Shown here piece after piece: positions 38,725 to 46,439 of a stretch of DNA of 64,000 nucleotides; positions within the stretch are counted from its first letter, which is position 1, and each line of letters opens with the position of its first letter. Source of the DNA: Solwaraspora sp. WMMA2065 (GTDB lineage: Bacteria; Actinomycetota; Actinomycetes; Mycobacteriales; Micromonosporaceae); contig NZ_CP128361.1 in the NCBI RefSeq assembly GCF_030345075.1, positions 1 through 64,000 on the forward strand, in the 5' to 3' direction. Both the position numbers and the translations under genes were made by a program. Below the pieces are notes generated by a model. It was not told the origin of the DNA, did no database searches, and saw nothing but the letters and a program-made list of their open reading frames with translations.

Positions 38725-39684
38725 TCAGCGGACCCGGCCGTAGCCGTACGGTGGCATCATGTCCACGCTGGCCAGCTCGACGGTGCGGCCGAAGGTGGGA
38801 GCGTGGATCACCTGTCCACCGCCGACGTACAGGCCGACGTGGGCGAGACCGTTGTAGAACACCAGGTCACCGGGCTGCAGTGCGCCACGGTTGATCTTCG
38901 CGACCACGTCCCACTGCATCGCCGCGTTGTGCGGCAGGCTCTTGCCGGCGGTACGCCAGGCGGCGAGCGTCAGGCCTGAGCAGTCGTAGCCGTTCGGGCC
39001 GCTGGCGGCCCAGACGTACGGCTTGCCGATGGCTCCGTAGGCGAACTCGACGACCGAGCCGGCGGCACCGGACACCGACGGTACGGTCCCGGTGTACGAC
39101 GAGCCGGTCTCGCTCGCGGCACCGTACGCCCGTTCCCGCTTGTCCATCAGCTCGTCGATGTCCGCTTCGATGCTCTTCTTGCGGTCGGCGAGCTCCTTGA
39201 CCTGGGCGTCCTGCTTCTTCAGGGCTGCCTGCAGCTTCTCCTGCTCGGCCAGGTAGGTCAGTTGGGTGCTGGTGAACTCGCTGAGCCGCTGCTGCCGGTC
39301 CCGGGCCAGGTGGTCCAGGGTGCCGAGCCGGTGGATGAAGCTGCCGGAGGTGCCGTCGAGCAGGGCGGTCGCGGTGCTCAACCCGCCGGTCTTGTACGCG
39401 TTGACCGCGATCTGACCGACCTCGGTCTGCGCTGCCGCGAGTTCGGCCTGCAGCGGGCCGAGCTTGGCGTCGATGTCCTCGGCCGCCGTCCGGGTGGCCT
39501 TGGCCTCCTCCCTGAGCCGGTTGTACGACTCGACGACCTTGGCCAGCTCTTCGGATTCCTTGTCGATCTGCTGCGTGAGTTCGCTGACCGTCGGCTGGGC
39601 GGTCGCGGCGGTCGCCGGTACCACCAGGCCGAGGCTTACGCCGGTCAGCATCAGGGTGCGCAGCAGAATCCGCGCTGTTGACAA
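38725..39684 (-). CDS. NlpC/P60 peptidoglycan endopeptidase, secreted
   Basis: 319 residues. A signal peptide (about 1-29, cleavage near ATAQP) directs export. An Ala/Glu/Lys-rich coiled coil (about 32-185) resembles RipA/PcsB-type regulatory segments. The NlpC/P60 domain (about 205-319) has the catalytic set Cys235 in YDCSG, His282 in AHVGLY and His294 in VIHAPT, and would cut peptide stems of peptidoglycan during growth or division. TTG start with AGAAGGG ten bases ahead; ATG 12 residues later would remove the basic signal-peptide end. A c-di-AMP riboswitch lies in the leader, linking expression to cell-wall and osmotic signalling. Confidence 0.92.
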   Translation of the reverse strand: MSTARILLRTLMLTGVSLGLVVPATAATAQPTVSELTQQIDKESEELAKVVESYNRLREEAKATRTAAEDIDAKLGPLQAELAAAQTEVGQIAVNAYKTGGLSTATALLDGTSGSFIHRLGTLDHLARDRQQRLSEFTSTQLTYLAEQEKLQAALKKQDAQVKELADRKKSIEADIDELMDKRERAYGAASETGSSYTGTVPSVSGAAGSVVEFAYGAIGKPYVWAASGPNGYDCSGLTLAAWRTAGKSLPHNAAMQWDVVAKINRGALQPGDLVFYNGLAHVGLYVGGGQVIHAPTFGRTVELASVDMMPPYGYGRVR

Positions 39685-39703
39685 GAACGCAGAACCCTTC
39701 TTC

Positions 39704-39845
39704 CTGGCCGCCTACCGGGTTAGCTGACGGATTCGGGCGGGAAGTTCGCCCTACCGCGGTGGACCGCGGATTCACCCCAGGTGCCGGTGGGTCCCCGGAT
39801 CGCGACCGTGGAATCACTGGCTGTAACGCCAGGTAATCTCGCTAC
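39704..39845 (-). promoter_or_regulatory. c-di-AMP riboswitch (ydaO/yuaA class)
   Basis: Read on the - strand, the leader contains the conserved aptamer blocks in order: GGGGACCC, GGGGTGAATCC, GTAGGGCGAA, CGAATCCGTCAGCTAACCC and GTAGGCGG, just upstream of the NlpC/P60 start. This is the known ydaO-type arrangement found before cell-wall hydrolase and resuscitation-factor genes in actinobacteria, where c-di-AMP binding lowers expression. The 3' edge is clear; the 5' edge is approximate. Confidence 0.9.
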
Positions 39846-40299
39846 GGCGATTCGGCGGCACTGGACCGGCATCACCGCTTCCCGGTGACTGGCGACCGGA
39901 CCAGCCGGTCCAACTTAGCCGCAAGGGTTGCGACCCGGAAAGTGCTGCGATCGTGATCCGCGGCATGGAACTGACTGGGGCCCGGTGACAGTTACTGGAT
40001 GTGACGGCTGGCTGCTCTGGGCAACATCTCCCTGCCTTCGTGTAATCGGTCGACTGCGGTGCGTCGTCATTGGCGGGCGGTTGATCAACTGCGAATAATG
40101 CGTCATTAGTCGGTCTACGCGGTTGTTGTCATTGTGCTATACGGATAAATGGGGATGGAAGGTCTGATTCGTCATCCAGGAAGCGGCCTGCCGTACGTCA
40201 TTCTGCTAGGTGGCAGAATGACTACCTTCCATCGAGTAGCTTGCTGTTTGCACAATGGACCCGCAAGGTCAGCGCCGCACGAGCCCTTCGGAGGCAGCT
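39846..40299. other. Intergenic region between riboswitch and DUF6232-like gene
   Basis: About 450 bases with no convincing gene. It must hold the promoter for the riboswitch transcript (- strand) and one for the membrane protein gene (+ strand). The part 40060-40260 is relatively AT-rich, with a short palindrome GTTGATCAAC near 40080 and TATACG near 40140. No operator could be assigned. Confidence 0.4.
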
Positions 40300-40836
40300 A
40301 TGCGTGCTACTCGCCAGACCCCACCCCGACGCGGTTCCCCGGTACCCGCCCCGTCCGGCCCCAGTGTCGGACGGGCCTTCTACCGGCAGCCCGGTATCTG
40401 CGTGACCGGTGAATGGTTCGTCGTGGCCGGCCGGCGGTTCGCCGTCCGCGACCTCACCGAACTCCGGACCGCACGAGGTGCCCGCGACCGTCTCACCGGC
40501 CGGGTGATCGTGGTGACCGCCGTGACCCTGACGGCGGTCGCGGTGACCGTCGGCTACACCCGCGGGTTGGATGAGGTCAGCGCGGGTGCCTACCTCGCCA
40601 TGCTGGCGGCTGCGTTCGTGCCGGTGGCGGTCGCCTGGCTCGGCGACCGGTTGCGGCCGCGGGCGTACGAACTATGGGGCCGCCACCAGGGACTGCTGGT
40701 GCTGCTGTTCAGCACCGACGACGAACGCCAGTACGGCCAGGTGAGCCGGGCGTTGATGCGGGCCCGGGAGATGTCCCGGCTGGCCGGTCTGTCCGAGCCG
40801 GTCACCATCGAGCCGTGGATGCCCGACCAGCGGTGA
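40300..40836 (+). CDS. DUF6232-like membrane protein
   Basis: 178 residues. A short N-terminal domain (GICVTGEWFVVAGRRFAVRDLTEL) precedes two hydrophobic helices (about 78-98 and 105-123) and a cytoplasmic tail of about 55 residues. The combination resembles the actinobacterial DUF6232 family of unknown function. ATG 40300 has GGAGG at ideal spacing, so the longer upstream frame is not used. It stands alone and converges with the XRE regulator gene. Confidence 0.75.
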   Translation: MRATRQTPPRRGSPVPAPSGPSVGRAFYRQPGICVTGEWFVVAGRRFAVRDLTELRTARGARDRLTGRVIVVTAVTLTAVAVTVGYTRGLDEVSAGAYLAMLAAAFVPVAVAWLGDRLRPRAYELWGRHQGLLVLLFSTDDERQYGQVSRALMRAREMSRLAGLSEPVTIEPWMPDQR

Positions 40837-40883
40837 GCGGGCCCGGCCGCCGTGGCGGTCGTCGGCGGGCTGGTCAACGTCGG

Positions 40884-41765
40884 TCAGCCCGCATCCGGCC
40901 CGTCCAGTCGACGGGCGAGGTCGTGCAGCATCGCCACCGAGTCGGCCGGCGACAGGGATTCCGCCCGTAGCCGGTCGAACACATGCTGGTACGGCCGGAC
41001 CTCGTCGGCCCGGTCGATGACCTCCTCGACCAGAGCGCTCTCCACGTACACCACATCGGCGTCGGCCTGGTCGGCGAAGTGCAGGATGACGAACGGACCG
41101 AGCACCGTGTTGCTCCCGGCGGTGAACGGCAGCACCCGGACCGTGATGTGGGGCGCCGCGGACATCTTCGCCACGTGCTGGAGCTGCTCGCGCAGCACCC
41201 GCGGGCCGCCGGTCATCCGGCGCAGCGCCGCCTCGTCGATGATCACCTCGATCTGCGGCGGGTCCGCGCCGAACAGCACCTCGTGCTGGCGGGCCAGTCG
41301 GATCTGCACCCGTCCTTCGATCTCGGCTGCCGGTACGTGGTGCGGGCCGTCGGCCGGGATCACCGCGCGGGCGTACTCCTCGGTCTGCAGCAGGCCGGGG
41401 AAGCTGATCGGCTGGAAGTAGCGCAGTGCCGACGCCTCCGCCTCCAGACCGATGTAGGCCGCGTAGGCGGCCGGCACCCGGTCCTTGTATCCGCTCCACC
41501 AGGCGCGCCGTCGTGCCGCCCGGGCCAACTCGACGAGATCCTGCACCTGCTGCTGGTCGCGTACGCCGTACAGGTCCAGCAGGGCCTTGACGTCGTTGGT
41601 CGAGATGCTGACCGACCCCGACTCGATCCGGATCAGCTTCGACAGCGACCAGTCCATTTGAGCGGCGACGTAGTCCTGGGTCAGCGCGGCGGCCTCGCGT
41701 GCCCGGCGTAGCGCCGCACGCAGCCGGCGACGCCCGATGGTCGGGCCCTGGTGTCGGGCAGACAT
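40884..41765 (-). CDS. XRE-family regulator with DUF5753 domain
   Basis: 293 residues. An N-terminal Cro/C1-type HTH (about 12-70; LTQDYVAAQMDWSLSKLIRIE) is followed by a DUF5753 effector domain (about 90-285, including QTEEYARAVI and RQHEVLF). This protein class is paired with DUF397 proteins across actinobacteria and controls development or antibiotic production in cases such as the WhiJ group. Here the DUF397 gene lies 248 bases away, divergently oriented. Start ATG 41765. Ligand and targets are unknown. Confidence 0.93.
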   Translation of the reverse strand: MSARHQGPTIGRRRLRAALRRAREAAALTQDYVAAQMDWSLSKLIRIESGSVSISTNDVKALLDLYGVRDQQQVQDLVELARAARRRAWWSGYKDRVPAAYAAYIGLEAEASALRYFQPISFPGLLQTEEYARAVIPADGPHHVPAAEIEGRVQIRLARQHEVLFGADPPQIEVIIDEAALRRMTGGPRVLREQLQHVAKMSAAPHITVRVLPFTAGSNTVLGPFVILHFADQADADVVYVESALVEEVIDRADEVRPYQHVFDRLRAESLSPADSVAMLHDLARRLDGPDAG

Positions 41766-42012
41766 GGGAAACGCTCCGGGGGAGTGCCTAGCAGTGTGCT
41801 ACCTGGCTGGTTGCCACCCTGTTGCACGCTACACCGCCGCCGTCAGGTCTGCTAAGGACGGCCGGCCCCTCCGCATGGTCCGGACGGCGGTTCCGCCGGC
41901 TTTCCCGGTGTCGCCCAGTCGCGTCAGCAAGATCGAGAACTGGTACAGTCCGCCCGATTGCCTGCGTGCTCTGATGGCAAATTTACTGATTTATCCTTAT
42001 TAAGGAGTCTGG

Positions 42013-42228
42013 GTGACTGTGACCAGCACTGCCGGTCCGGCGTGGCGTAAGAGTCGCCGCTGCGAGGCGACGACCTGCGTTGAGGTAGCCGAGATCGGCC
42101 CGGCGGTCGGGGTGCGCAACTCCACCGACCCCGGAGTGCACCTGGAATTCTCGGCCGCTGCCTGGTCGGCATTCGTCGCCGGGCTGTCCGGTGCACCGAC
42201 CAGCTCCGGCGGCCACACCACGGGTTGA
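42013..42228 (+). CDS. DUF397 protein, partner of XRE regulator
   Basis: 71 residues with the family motifs WRKSRRCE, CVEVAEIG, VGVRNSTDPG and FSAAAWSAF. DUF397 proteins are small partners of XRE/DUF5753 regulators and are thought to modulate them, in a relationship that resembles toxin-antitoxin pairs. GTG start has AAGGAG five bases ahead. A TACAGT box at 41944 may be its -10 element. The last 12 residues are low-complexity. Confidence 0.92.
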   Translation: MTVTSTAGPAWRKSRRCEATTCVEVAEIGPAVGVRNSTDPGVHLEFSAAAWSAFVAGLSGAPTSSGGHTTG

Positions 42229-42280
42229 TCCGACGCCGCACATGGCTCGGTACCACGGCCGCCGGCAACGTCGGCCGTAC

Positions 42281-42324
42281 GCCCCGGCCGGGTCGGCCCG
42301 ACCGGTGCCGGCCCGGCCCGGGGC
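42281..42324. terminator. GC-rich hairpin between converging genes
   Basis: GCCCCGGCCGGGTCGGC and GCCGGCCCGGCCCGGGGC pair over most of their length around a short loop near 42302. It lies between the DUF397 stop and the stop of the DUF3817 gene on the opposite strand, as expected of a shared terminator. Confidence 0.5.
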
Positions 42325-42353
42325 GCTGTCAGCCGGCCACCGCCCGCCCGGTG

Positions 42354-42683
42354 TCAGCCGGAGAACACCTTGTCCGGCTCGGTACGCGGTTGCCCGCCCG
42401 CCCAACGGACGACCACCCGCTCGGCGTAGAACGACACGAACGGCACCGTCCCGGCCAGCATGATCGCCAGGATCCGGCCGAGTGACCAGTTGGCCCGTCG
42501 GGCCAGGTCGAACGCGGCGACCAGATAGACCATGTAGAGGAACCCGTGCGCCGGCCCGACCGTCTCGACCACGATGGCCTGGTCGAACAGGTACTTCAAC
42601 GGCATGCCGACCACCATCAGCAGGATCAGCACCACGCCGACCACGTACGCGATCAGTCGGTACCGGGTGAGTGCGCCTGACAC
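42354..42683 (-). CDS. DUF3817 membrane protein
   Basis: 109 residues with three hydrophobic helices. The features LIAYVVGVVLILLMVVGMPLKY, GPAHGFLYMVYL and SFYAERVV match the DUF3817 family of integral membrane proteins, whose function is unknown. It follows a second small membrane protein gene by 25 bases on the same strand and is probably cotranscribed with it. Start GTG 42683. Confidence 0.85.
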   Translation of the reverse strand: MSGALTRYRLIAYVVGVVLILLMVVGMPLKYLFDQAIVVETVGPAHGFLYMVYLVAAFDLARRANWSLGRILAIMLAGTVPFVSFYAERVVVRWAGGQPRTEPDKVFSG

Positions 42684-42708
42684 TGTCGTCCGTCCTTCTC
42701 TCTTCCGG

Positions 42709-43179
42709 TCAGCCCGGGTAGTCGCCAGCCCTGGCGTGCGGGTTCGCGTTCAGCCAGGCCAGGTAGTCGTTGTAGGCGGCCAGGTCCGGATCCTCCAGGC
42801 CGGGAGCAACGGTCGCGCCGGCGGTGGACCGGACCCGTACCGGTCGGCCGAACGCCTCGTCCCGGTGCCCGCTCCGCCGCGGTGCCCGGCTGTGCGGTGC
42901 CCGGCTGTGCGGTGCCCGGCTGTGCGGTGCCCGGCTGTGCGGCGACGGCGACCCGTCGTTCGAGCCGGGTGCGGCCCGGCGGGCCTGGCGCACCTCGCGG
43001 ACCCAGATGAACACCACGAACGCCGCGAAAACCGGCCATTCCACCGCGTACGCCCAGCTCAGCGTGTTACCGGCGGCGGCCCGGCTGATCTGCCACCAGC
43101 CGAGCGCGAGGAAGCCCGTCACCAGCGCCACCGCCACCAGGTGCCGCAGGATCCACGCCGGGGTCCACAGCTGCCGCAT
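42709..43179 (-). CDS. Two-helix membrane protein with PHSRA tandem repeats
   Basis: About 156 residues. Two membrane helices (about 12-32 and 45-62) precede a basic cytoplasmic tail with four tandem PHSRA units and a conserved C-terminal motif [16 protein letters not shown]. The C-terminal motif occurs in a family of actinobacterial membrane proteins encoded next to DUF3817 proteins; its function is unknown to me. Start ATG 43179 without a strong Shine-Dalgarno sequence. The repeat tract suggests variable tail length between strains. Confidence 0.75.
   Translation of the reverse strand: MRQLWTPAWILRHLVAVALVTGFLALGWWQISRAAAGNTLSWAYAVEWPVFAAFVVFIWVREVRQARRAAPGSNDGSPSPHSRAPHSRAPHSRAPHSRAPRRSGHRDEAFGRPVRVRSTAGATVAPGLEDPDLAAYNDYLAWLNANPHARAGDYPG
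42881..42940. repeat. Four perfect 15-bp tandem repeats
   Basis: The unit GGTGCCCGGCTGTGC occurs four times head to tail without a mismatch. A multiple of three, it lies inside a coding sequence and encodes the PHSRA pentapeptides on the - strand. Slippage could change copy number without breaking the frame. Confidence 0.95.
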
Positions 43180-43331
43180 GCAGGGAAGCGTACCGGCCGG
43201 CCGTCGGCTTCTCCGACGAGCCGTCGTAGTCAGGTGCGTGACCGCCGGCAAGCCGGGTGCCCGGTGTTTGCCGCCGGCCAGCAGGGGAACCCTACGACGG
43301 TAATGCCTCGTCGACTCCCCGGAGGCCGGAG

Positions 43332-43688
43332 ATGACGGATTCAGCGCGGTACGGCAGTTACTCCCCGGCAGCGGCCGGTCGGCCATTCGAACCCCGGCCG
43401 GACCATCCGCCCGGTGCCGACCGGCCCTGGTCGGCACCGGGCGGACCGGGTGCCCAGACCTGGGTCGACACGATCGACGAAACCGGGATCGACCCGGTGG
43501 AGCTGGCCGACGACGAACTGCTCCGTGAGATCGGCAGCCTGCACCGGACCCGGCTGGACACGCTGCGGCACGGTACCGACGCGGCGCTGGCCAACCACCT
43601 GCACCGCACCGCCGACCTGGAGACCGAGTACCTCACCCGGCACCCGGGCCGCGAGGTCGAGGCCGCACGGTTGCGGCACGGGAGGTGA
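43332..43688 (+). CDS. DUF6158-like protein
   Basis: 118 residues. A Pro/Gly-rich N-terminal third is followed by a helical region [20 protein letters not shown] and [18 protein letters not shown], a pattern seen in actinobacterial DUF6158 proteins of unknown function. ATG 43332 has GGAGG seven bases ahead. It lies three bases before the next gene, forming a two-gene unit. No membrane segment or signal peptide. Confidence 0.8.
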   Translation: MTDSARYGSYSPAAAGRPFEPRPDHPPGADRPWSAPGGPGAQTWVDTIDETGIDPVELADDELLREIGSLHRTRLDTLRHGTDAALANHLHRTADLETEYLTRHPGREVEAARLRHGR

Positions 43689-43691
43689 GTC

Positions 43692-44021
43692 GTGCCCGCG
43701 TACGCCGAACGCGGTGTCTCCGCGCCCCCTGAGGTGGCGTTCGGCACCGCGACCGACCCCGACCGCCGGGCCGCCTGGCTTCCGGGGCCGCTGCGTCAGG
43801 CGTCGGCGGAACCCGCCCACGGCGACCACCTGCAGGCCCGGTGGTCTACGGCGGGCGGCCCGTGGGCTGCCGTGGTGCAGGTGTACCCGGTGCAGGCGGG
43901 TGGTGCCATGCTCCACCTGGAGCTGGATTGCGACCTGCCGCACGAGCAGCTGACCCGGCTCGCCGACGAGACGTTGACCAGCCTGGTCCGGGCGGTCACC
44001 GACAACCTGAACGCCGGTTGA
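43692..44021 (+). CDS. Small SRPBCC-like protein of unknown function
   Basis: 109 residues. The beginning (PAYAERGVSAPPEVAFGTATDP) and strand-rich middle with a C-terminal helix (LTRLADETLTSLVRAVTDNL) recall a shortened SRPBCC/START-like ligand-binding fold, although the similarity is weak. GTG start lies four bases after the previous stop, so it is cotranscribed with the DUF6158-like gene. The stop codon lies inside an inverted repeat that may terminate transcription. Confidence 0.7.
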   Translation: MPAYAERGVSAPPEVAFGTATDPDRRAAWLPGPLRQASAEPAHGDHLQARWSTAGGPWAAVVQVYPVQAGGAMLHLELDCDLPHEQLTRLADETLTSLVRAVTDNLNAG

Positions 44022-44055
44022 CGACCGGTCGTCAACGACCGGTCGTCAACGCCGG
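44011..44055. terminator. Inverted-repeat cluster at convergent 3' ends
   Basis: GTTGACGACCGGTCGTCAAC (44017-44036) is a perfect 20-bp palindrome and its right half is repeated directly after it. Alternative stems are therefore possible. The site overlaps the stop of the upstream gene and faces a gene on the other strand, so a bidirectional terminator is likely. Confidence 0.5.
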
Positions 44056-44075
44056 ATGGCCGCCGGGGTGGATTT

Positions 44076-44279
44076 TCAGTCGGCGGTGAACCCGGGCTTC
44101 TCCATCCCGGACCAGCCGCGAGGCGTCTCCGGCTCCCGGTCCCGGTCGGTGCCTTCGATGATGTCGTGGGAGACCGCCGTGTCGTCGTGCTCGCCGGCGA
44201 AGTCCGGGTCGTCCTCGGGCGGCTGGCCGTCCGGGGTCTGGCCGAGGGCGGCGGCTGGTCGGTTCTGGTGTTCGTCCAT
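44076..44279 (-). CDS. Small acidic hypothetical protein
   Basis: 67 residues, highly acidic and hydrophilic, probably disordered, ending DREPETPRGWSGMEKPGF. The Trp-containing C-terminus looks conserved rather than random. No domain is recognised. It follows another small acidic gene by six bases on the same strand, so the two probably form an operon. Confidence 0.6.
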   Translation of the reverse strand: MDEHQNRPAAALGQTPDGQPPEDDPDFAGEHDDTAVSHDIIEGTDRDREPETPRGWSGMEKPGFTAD

Positions 44280-44285
44280 CAGTGA

Positions 44286-44498
44286 TCAGGCGCCTTCCGT
44301 GGAGGAATGCAGGACCTCTTCCGCCTCGTCCTGGGCGTATTCGCCTTCTGGCAGGGCGTTGATCCTGGTCAGCAGGTGAGCGGGTAGCTCAGCGGCGACC
44401 GCCCGACGGGCGATCTCGGCGCGGCTCACCCGTTCCTTGCCGAGGTAGATGTCGTCGAGCAGCGCGTACAGCTCGGCACGGGACGTCTCATCGGTCAC
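44286..44498 (-). CDS. Small hypothetical protein, helical
   Basis: 70 residues, acidic, with predicted helices (RAELYALLDDIYLGKERVS and RRAVAAELPAHLLTRIN) and an acidic C-terminus. The layout LPEGEYAQDEAEEVL is reminiscent of small DUF2795-like proteins, but the match is not strong. GTG start. Probably cotranscribed with the next small gene. No function can be assigned. Confidence 0.65.
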   Translation of the reverse strand: MTDETSRAELYALLDDIYLGKERVSRAEIARRAVAAELPAHLLTRINALPEGEYAQDEAEEVLHSSTEGA

Positions 44499-44639
44499 CC
44501 TCGCCTGCTACCCCGCACGCGGCACGGCAAACAACGGTCCACGCACCGAGCCGGATCGCCGGTTTCATCCTGGCGACCGTCGGCGTTCCGCCCTCCCGGT
44601 CCGATCCGGGCACCTACGCTCGGGCCAGGAGGTGGACTC

Positions 44640-44930
44640 ATGATCGGCACCATCTTGTGGGCGCTCGTCGCCGGCGCGATCATCGGCGCTCTGGGACGTC
44701 TGCTGCTACCCGGGCGGCAGAACATCTCGGTCTGGCTGACCATCGGCGTCGGAATCGCCGCCGCCCTGCTCGGCGGTGTGATCGCCGCCTGGCTGGGTAT
44801 CGGCGAGACCGCCGGGATCGACTGGCTGCGGCACGCGATCCAGGTCGCGCTGGCGGTGTTCTTCGTCTGGATCGCCGCCCGGGTGACCGGCCACCGGCCG
44901 ACCGACGCCCCACGTCGAGCCACCCGCTGA
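44640..44930 (+). CDS. GlsB/YeaQ/YmgE family stress-response membrane protein
   Basis: 96 residues with three hydrophobic helices and the family's Gly-rich opening (LWALVAGAIIGALGRLLLPG). These small inner-membrane proteins were formerly called transglycosylase-associated and are linked to envelope stress. The ATG is preceded by AGGAGG at good spacing. A divergent promoter region separates it from the small acidic genes, and a hairpin follows its stop. Confidence 0.9.
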   Translation: MIGTILWALVAGAIIGALGRLLLPGRQNISVWLTIGVGIAAALLGGVIAAWLGIGETAGIDWLRHAIQVALAVFFVWIAARVTGHRPTDAPRRATR

Positions 44931-44948
44931 CCTTCGCCCCCTGCCGAT

Positions 44949-44978
44949 CCCGGAGCCGGCCGTCGCGCCGGCTCCGGG
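44949..44978. terminator. Perfect 12-bp stem between converging genes
   Basis: CCCGGAGCCGGC and GCCGGCTCCGGG pair exactly around the loop CGTCGC. It lies between the GlsB-like gene and the DAHP synthase gene, which converge here, so it can stop transcription from both sides. Confidence 0.8.
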
Positions 44979-45003
44979 CATGGTCACCAGCGAGCGCTGT
45001 CGG

Positions 45004-46089
45004 CTACCGCTGCGCGGCGGCCAGCGCCGCCCGGCGGTCCCCGACCGCCGTCGCCAGCCGCCCCAGGACCTGGGCGGTCTGGTCCCAACCCAGGCAGGCG
45101 TCGGTGATCGACTGTCCGTGCACCAGTTCCCTGGTCGGGTCAAGATCCTGCCGGCCGGCCACCAGGAACGACTCCAGCATCACCCCGACGACGCCCCGTT
45201 GCCCGGCGCCGAGTTGCCCGGCGACGTCCTCGACGACCAACGGCTGCCGGCGGTGGTCCTTGCCGCTGTTGCCGTGGCTGGCGTCGATGATCAGCCGCTG
45301 CGGCAGTCCGGCGGCCCGCAGCAGGTCCAGCGCGGCAGTCACCGACGCGGCGTCGTAGTTGGGCTCACCGGCACCGCCGCGTAACACCAGGTGACAGTCG
45401 GCGTTGCCGCGGGTGTGCAGGATCGCCGGCGTCCCGGACATGTCGATGCCGGGGAAGACGTGCGGCACGGCGGCGGCCCGGATGGCGTCCACTGCGGTGG
45501 CGACGCTGCCGTCCGGGCGGTTCTTCATGCCGATCGGCATGGACAGCCCGGAGGAGAGCTGCCGGTGCACCTGGCTCTCCACGGTGCGGGCGCCGATCGC
45601 TCCCCAGGCCACTGCGTCGGCGATGTACTGCGGGGTGATCGGATCGAGGAACTCGCAGCCCACCGGCAGCCCGGCCCGCAGCACCTCGAGCAGCAGCGAA
45701 CGGGCGATCCGCAGCCCGGAGTTGACGTCCCCGGATCCGTCCAGGCCCGGGTCGTTGATCAGACCCTTCCAGCCGACCGTGGAACGGGGCTTCTCGAAGT
45801 ACACCCGCATCACGATCAACAGGTCGTCGGCGTGCCGTTGCGCGGCGTCGGCAAGTAGGTGCGCGTACTCCAGGGCGGCGGCCGGGTCGTGCACCGAACA
45901 CGGGCCGACCACGACCAGCAGCCGGTCGTCGTGTCCGTCGAGCACGCCGGCGACGGCTCGTCGGCCGTCCAGCACCCGCGCGCTGAGCTGGTCGTCGAGG
46001 GGCAGCTCGTGGTGCAGCAGGGCCGGAGTGGTGAGCGGGACGACCCGGTCGATGCGCTGATCGGCGACGCGGCCGATGGAGGTGCTCAT
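45004..46089 (-). CDS. aroG: 3-deoxy-7-phosphoheptulonate (DAHP) synthase, class I
   Basis: 361 residues, the usual length of AroF/G/H enzymes. It joins phosphoenolpyruvate and erythrose 4-phosphate in the first step of the shikimate pathway. Motifs: LVVVGPCSVHDP, RVYFEKPRSTVGWKG, GARTVESQ, GMKNRPDG, DASHGNSGKDH and GVMLESFL. Class I enzymes of this kind coexist in actinobacteria with the class II enzyme. Start ATG 46089 behind GGAAAGG. An aromatic-residue leader peptide and several hairpins upstream suggest attenuation by aromatic amino acids. Confidence 0.95.
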   Translation of the reverse strand: MSTSIGRVADQRIDRVVPLTTPALLHHELPLDDQLSARVLDGRRAVAGVLDGHDDRLLVVVGPCSVHDPAAALEYAHLLADAAQRHADDLLIVMRVYFEKPRSTVGWKGLINDPGLDGSGDVNSGLRIARSLLLEVLRAGLPVGCEFLDPITPQYIADAVAWGAIGARTVESQVHRQLSSGLSMPIGMKNRPDGSVATAVDAIRAAAVPHVFPGIDMSGTPAILHTRGNADCHLVLRGGAGEPNYDAASVTAALDLLRAAGLPQRLIIDASHGNSGKDHRRQPLVVEDVAGQLGAGQRGVVGVMLESFLVAGRQDLDPTRELVHGQSITDACLGWDQTAQVLGRLATAVGDRRAALAAAQR

Positions 46090-46122
46090 GTGGTGCCTTT
46101 CCTTCCGCCAGCCTCCCTGGGG

Positions 46123-46252
46123 AGCCGGCGCCCCCAGCCGAGCCGGCTGCTCGTTGGCATACGAAAGGGCAGGGGCTCGATGCCCGCTGCCCTTGGCCGG
46201 CTCTGGTGGGGTGACGTCAGGTCAAGGCTGAGCCACCGGCACCAGGGCCGGC
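46123..46252 (-). promoter_or_regulatory. Attenuator-like hairpins ahead of DAHP synthase gene
   Basis: In the leader RNA, GCCGGCCCTGGTG (46240-46252, inside the leader peptide) pairs with CACCAGAGCCGGC (46196-46208) in 12 of 13 positions. A second hairpin spans 46165-46194 (AAGGGCAG with CTGCCCTT). A third spans 46123-46148 (AGCCGGC with GCCGGCT). Alternative pairings among the GCCGGC blocks are possible, as in classical attenuation. Which hairpin terminates is not determined. Confidence 0.55.
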
Positions 46253-46281
46253 TGCCTAAACCATCGATACGTGCGCGTCAC
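46222..46281 (-). CDS. Candidate aromatic leader peptide (19 aa)
   Basis: The short frame reads VTRTYRWFRQPALVPVAQP with Tyr, Trp and Phe almost adjacent. It lies 130 bases upstream of the DAHP synthase start and its end overlaps the first arm of a hairpin. Ribosome stalling at Tyr-Arg-Trp-Phe would change RNA folding, as in known trp and phe attenuators. Translation may be leaderless: TACAGT ends about seven bases before the GTG. GTG 46290 is an in-frame alternative. Confidence 0.55.
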   Translation of the reverse strand: MTRTYRWFRQPALVPVAQP

Positions 46282-46439
46282 GACCCACACTGTACCGGAT
46301 CGGCCGCTGAGCGGCACCCCTGCCGGACGGCACCACCGGACTTCGGCCGGTCCTCGCCACCCGTTAACCCCGGTCGACATCCGTGGCCACCAGCGCCATC
46401 TAGCTTCATCGATTGCCACAAGTATCGATGGAGGTCGAG

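Noticed and set aside
39915-40106. 63-residue frame on the - strand upstream of the riboswitch
   Set aside because: It has no domain, no ribosome site and biased composition, and the region is needed for promoters.
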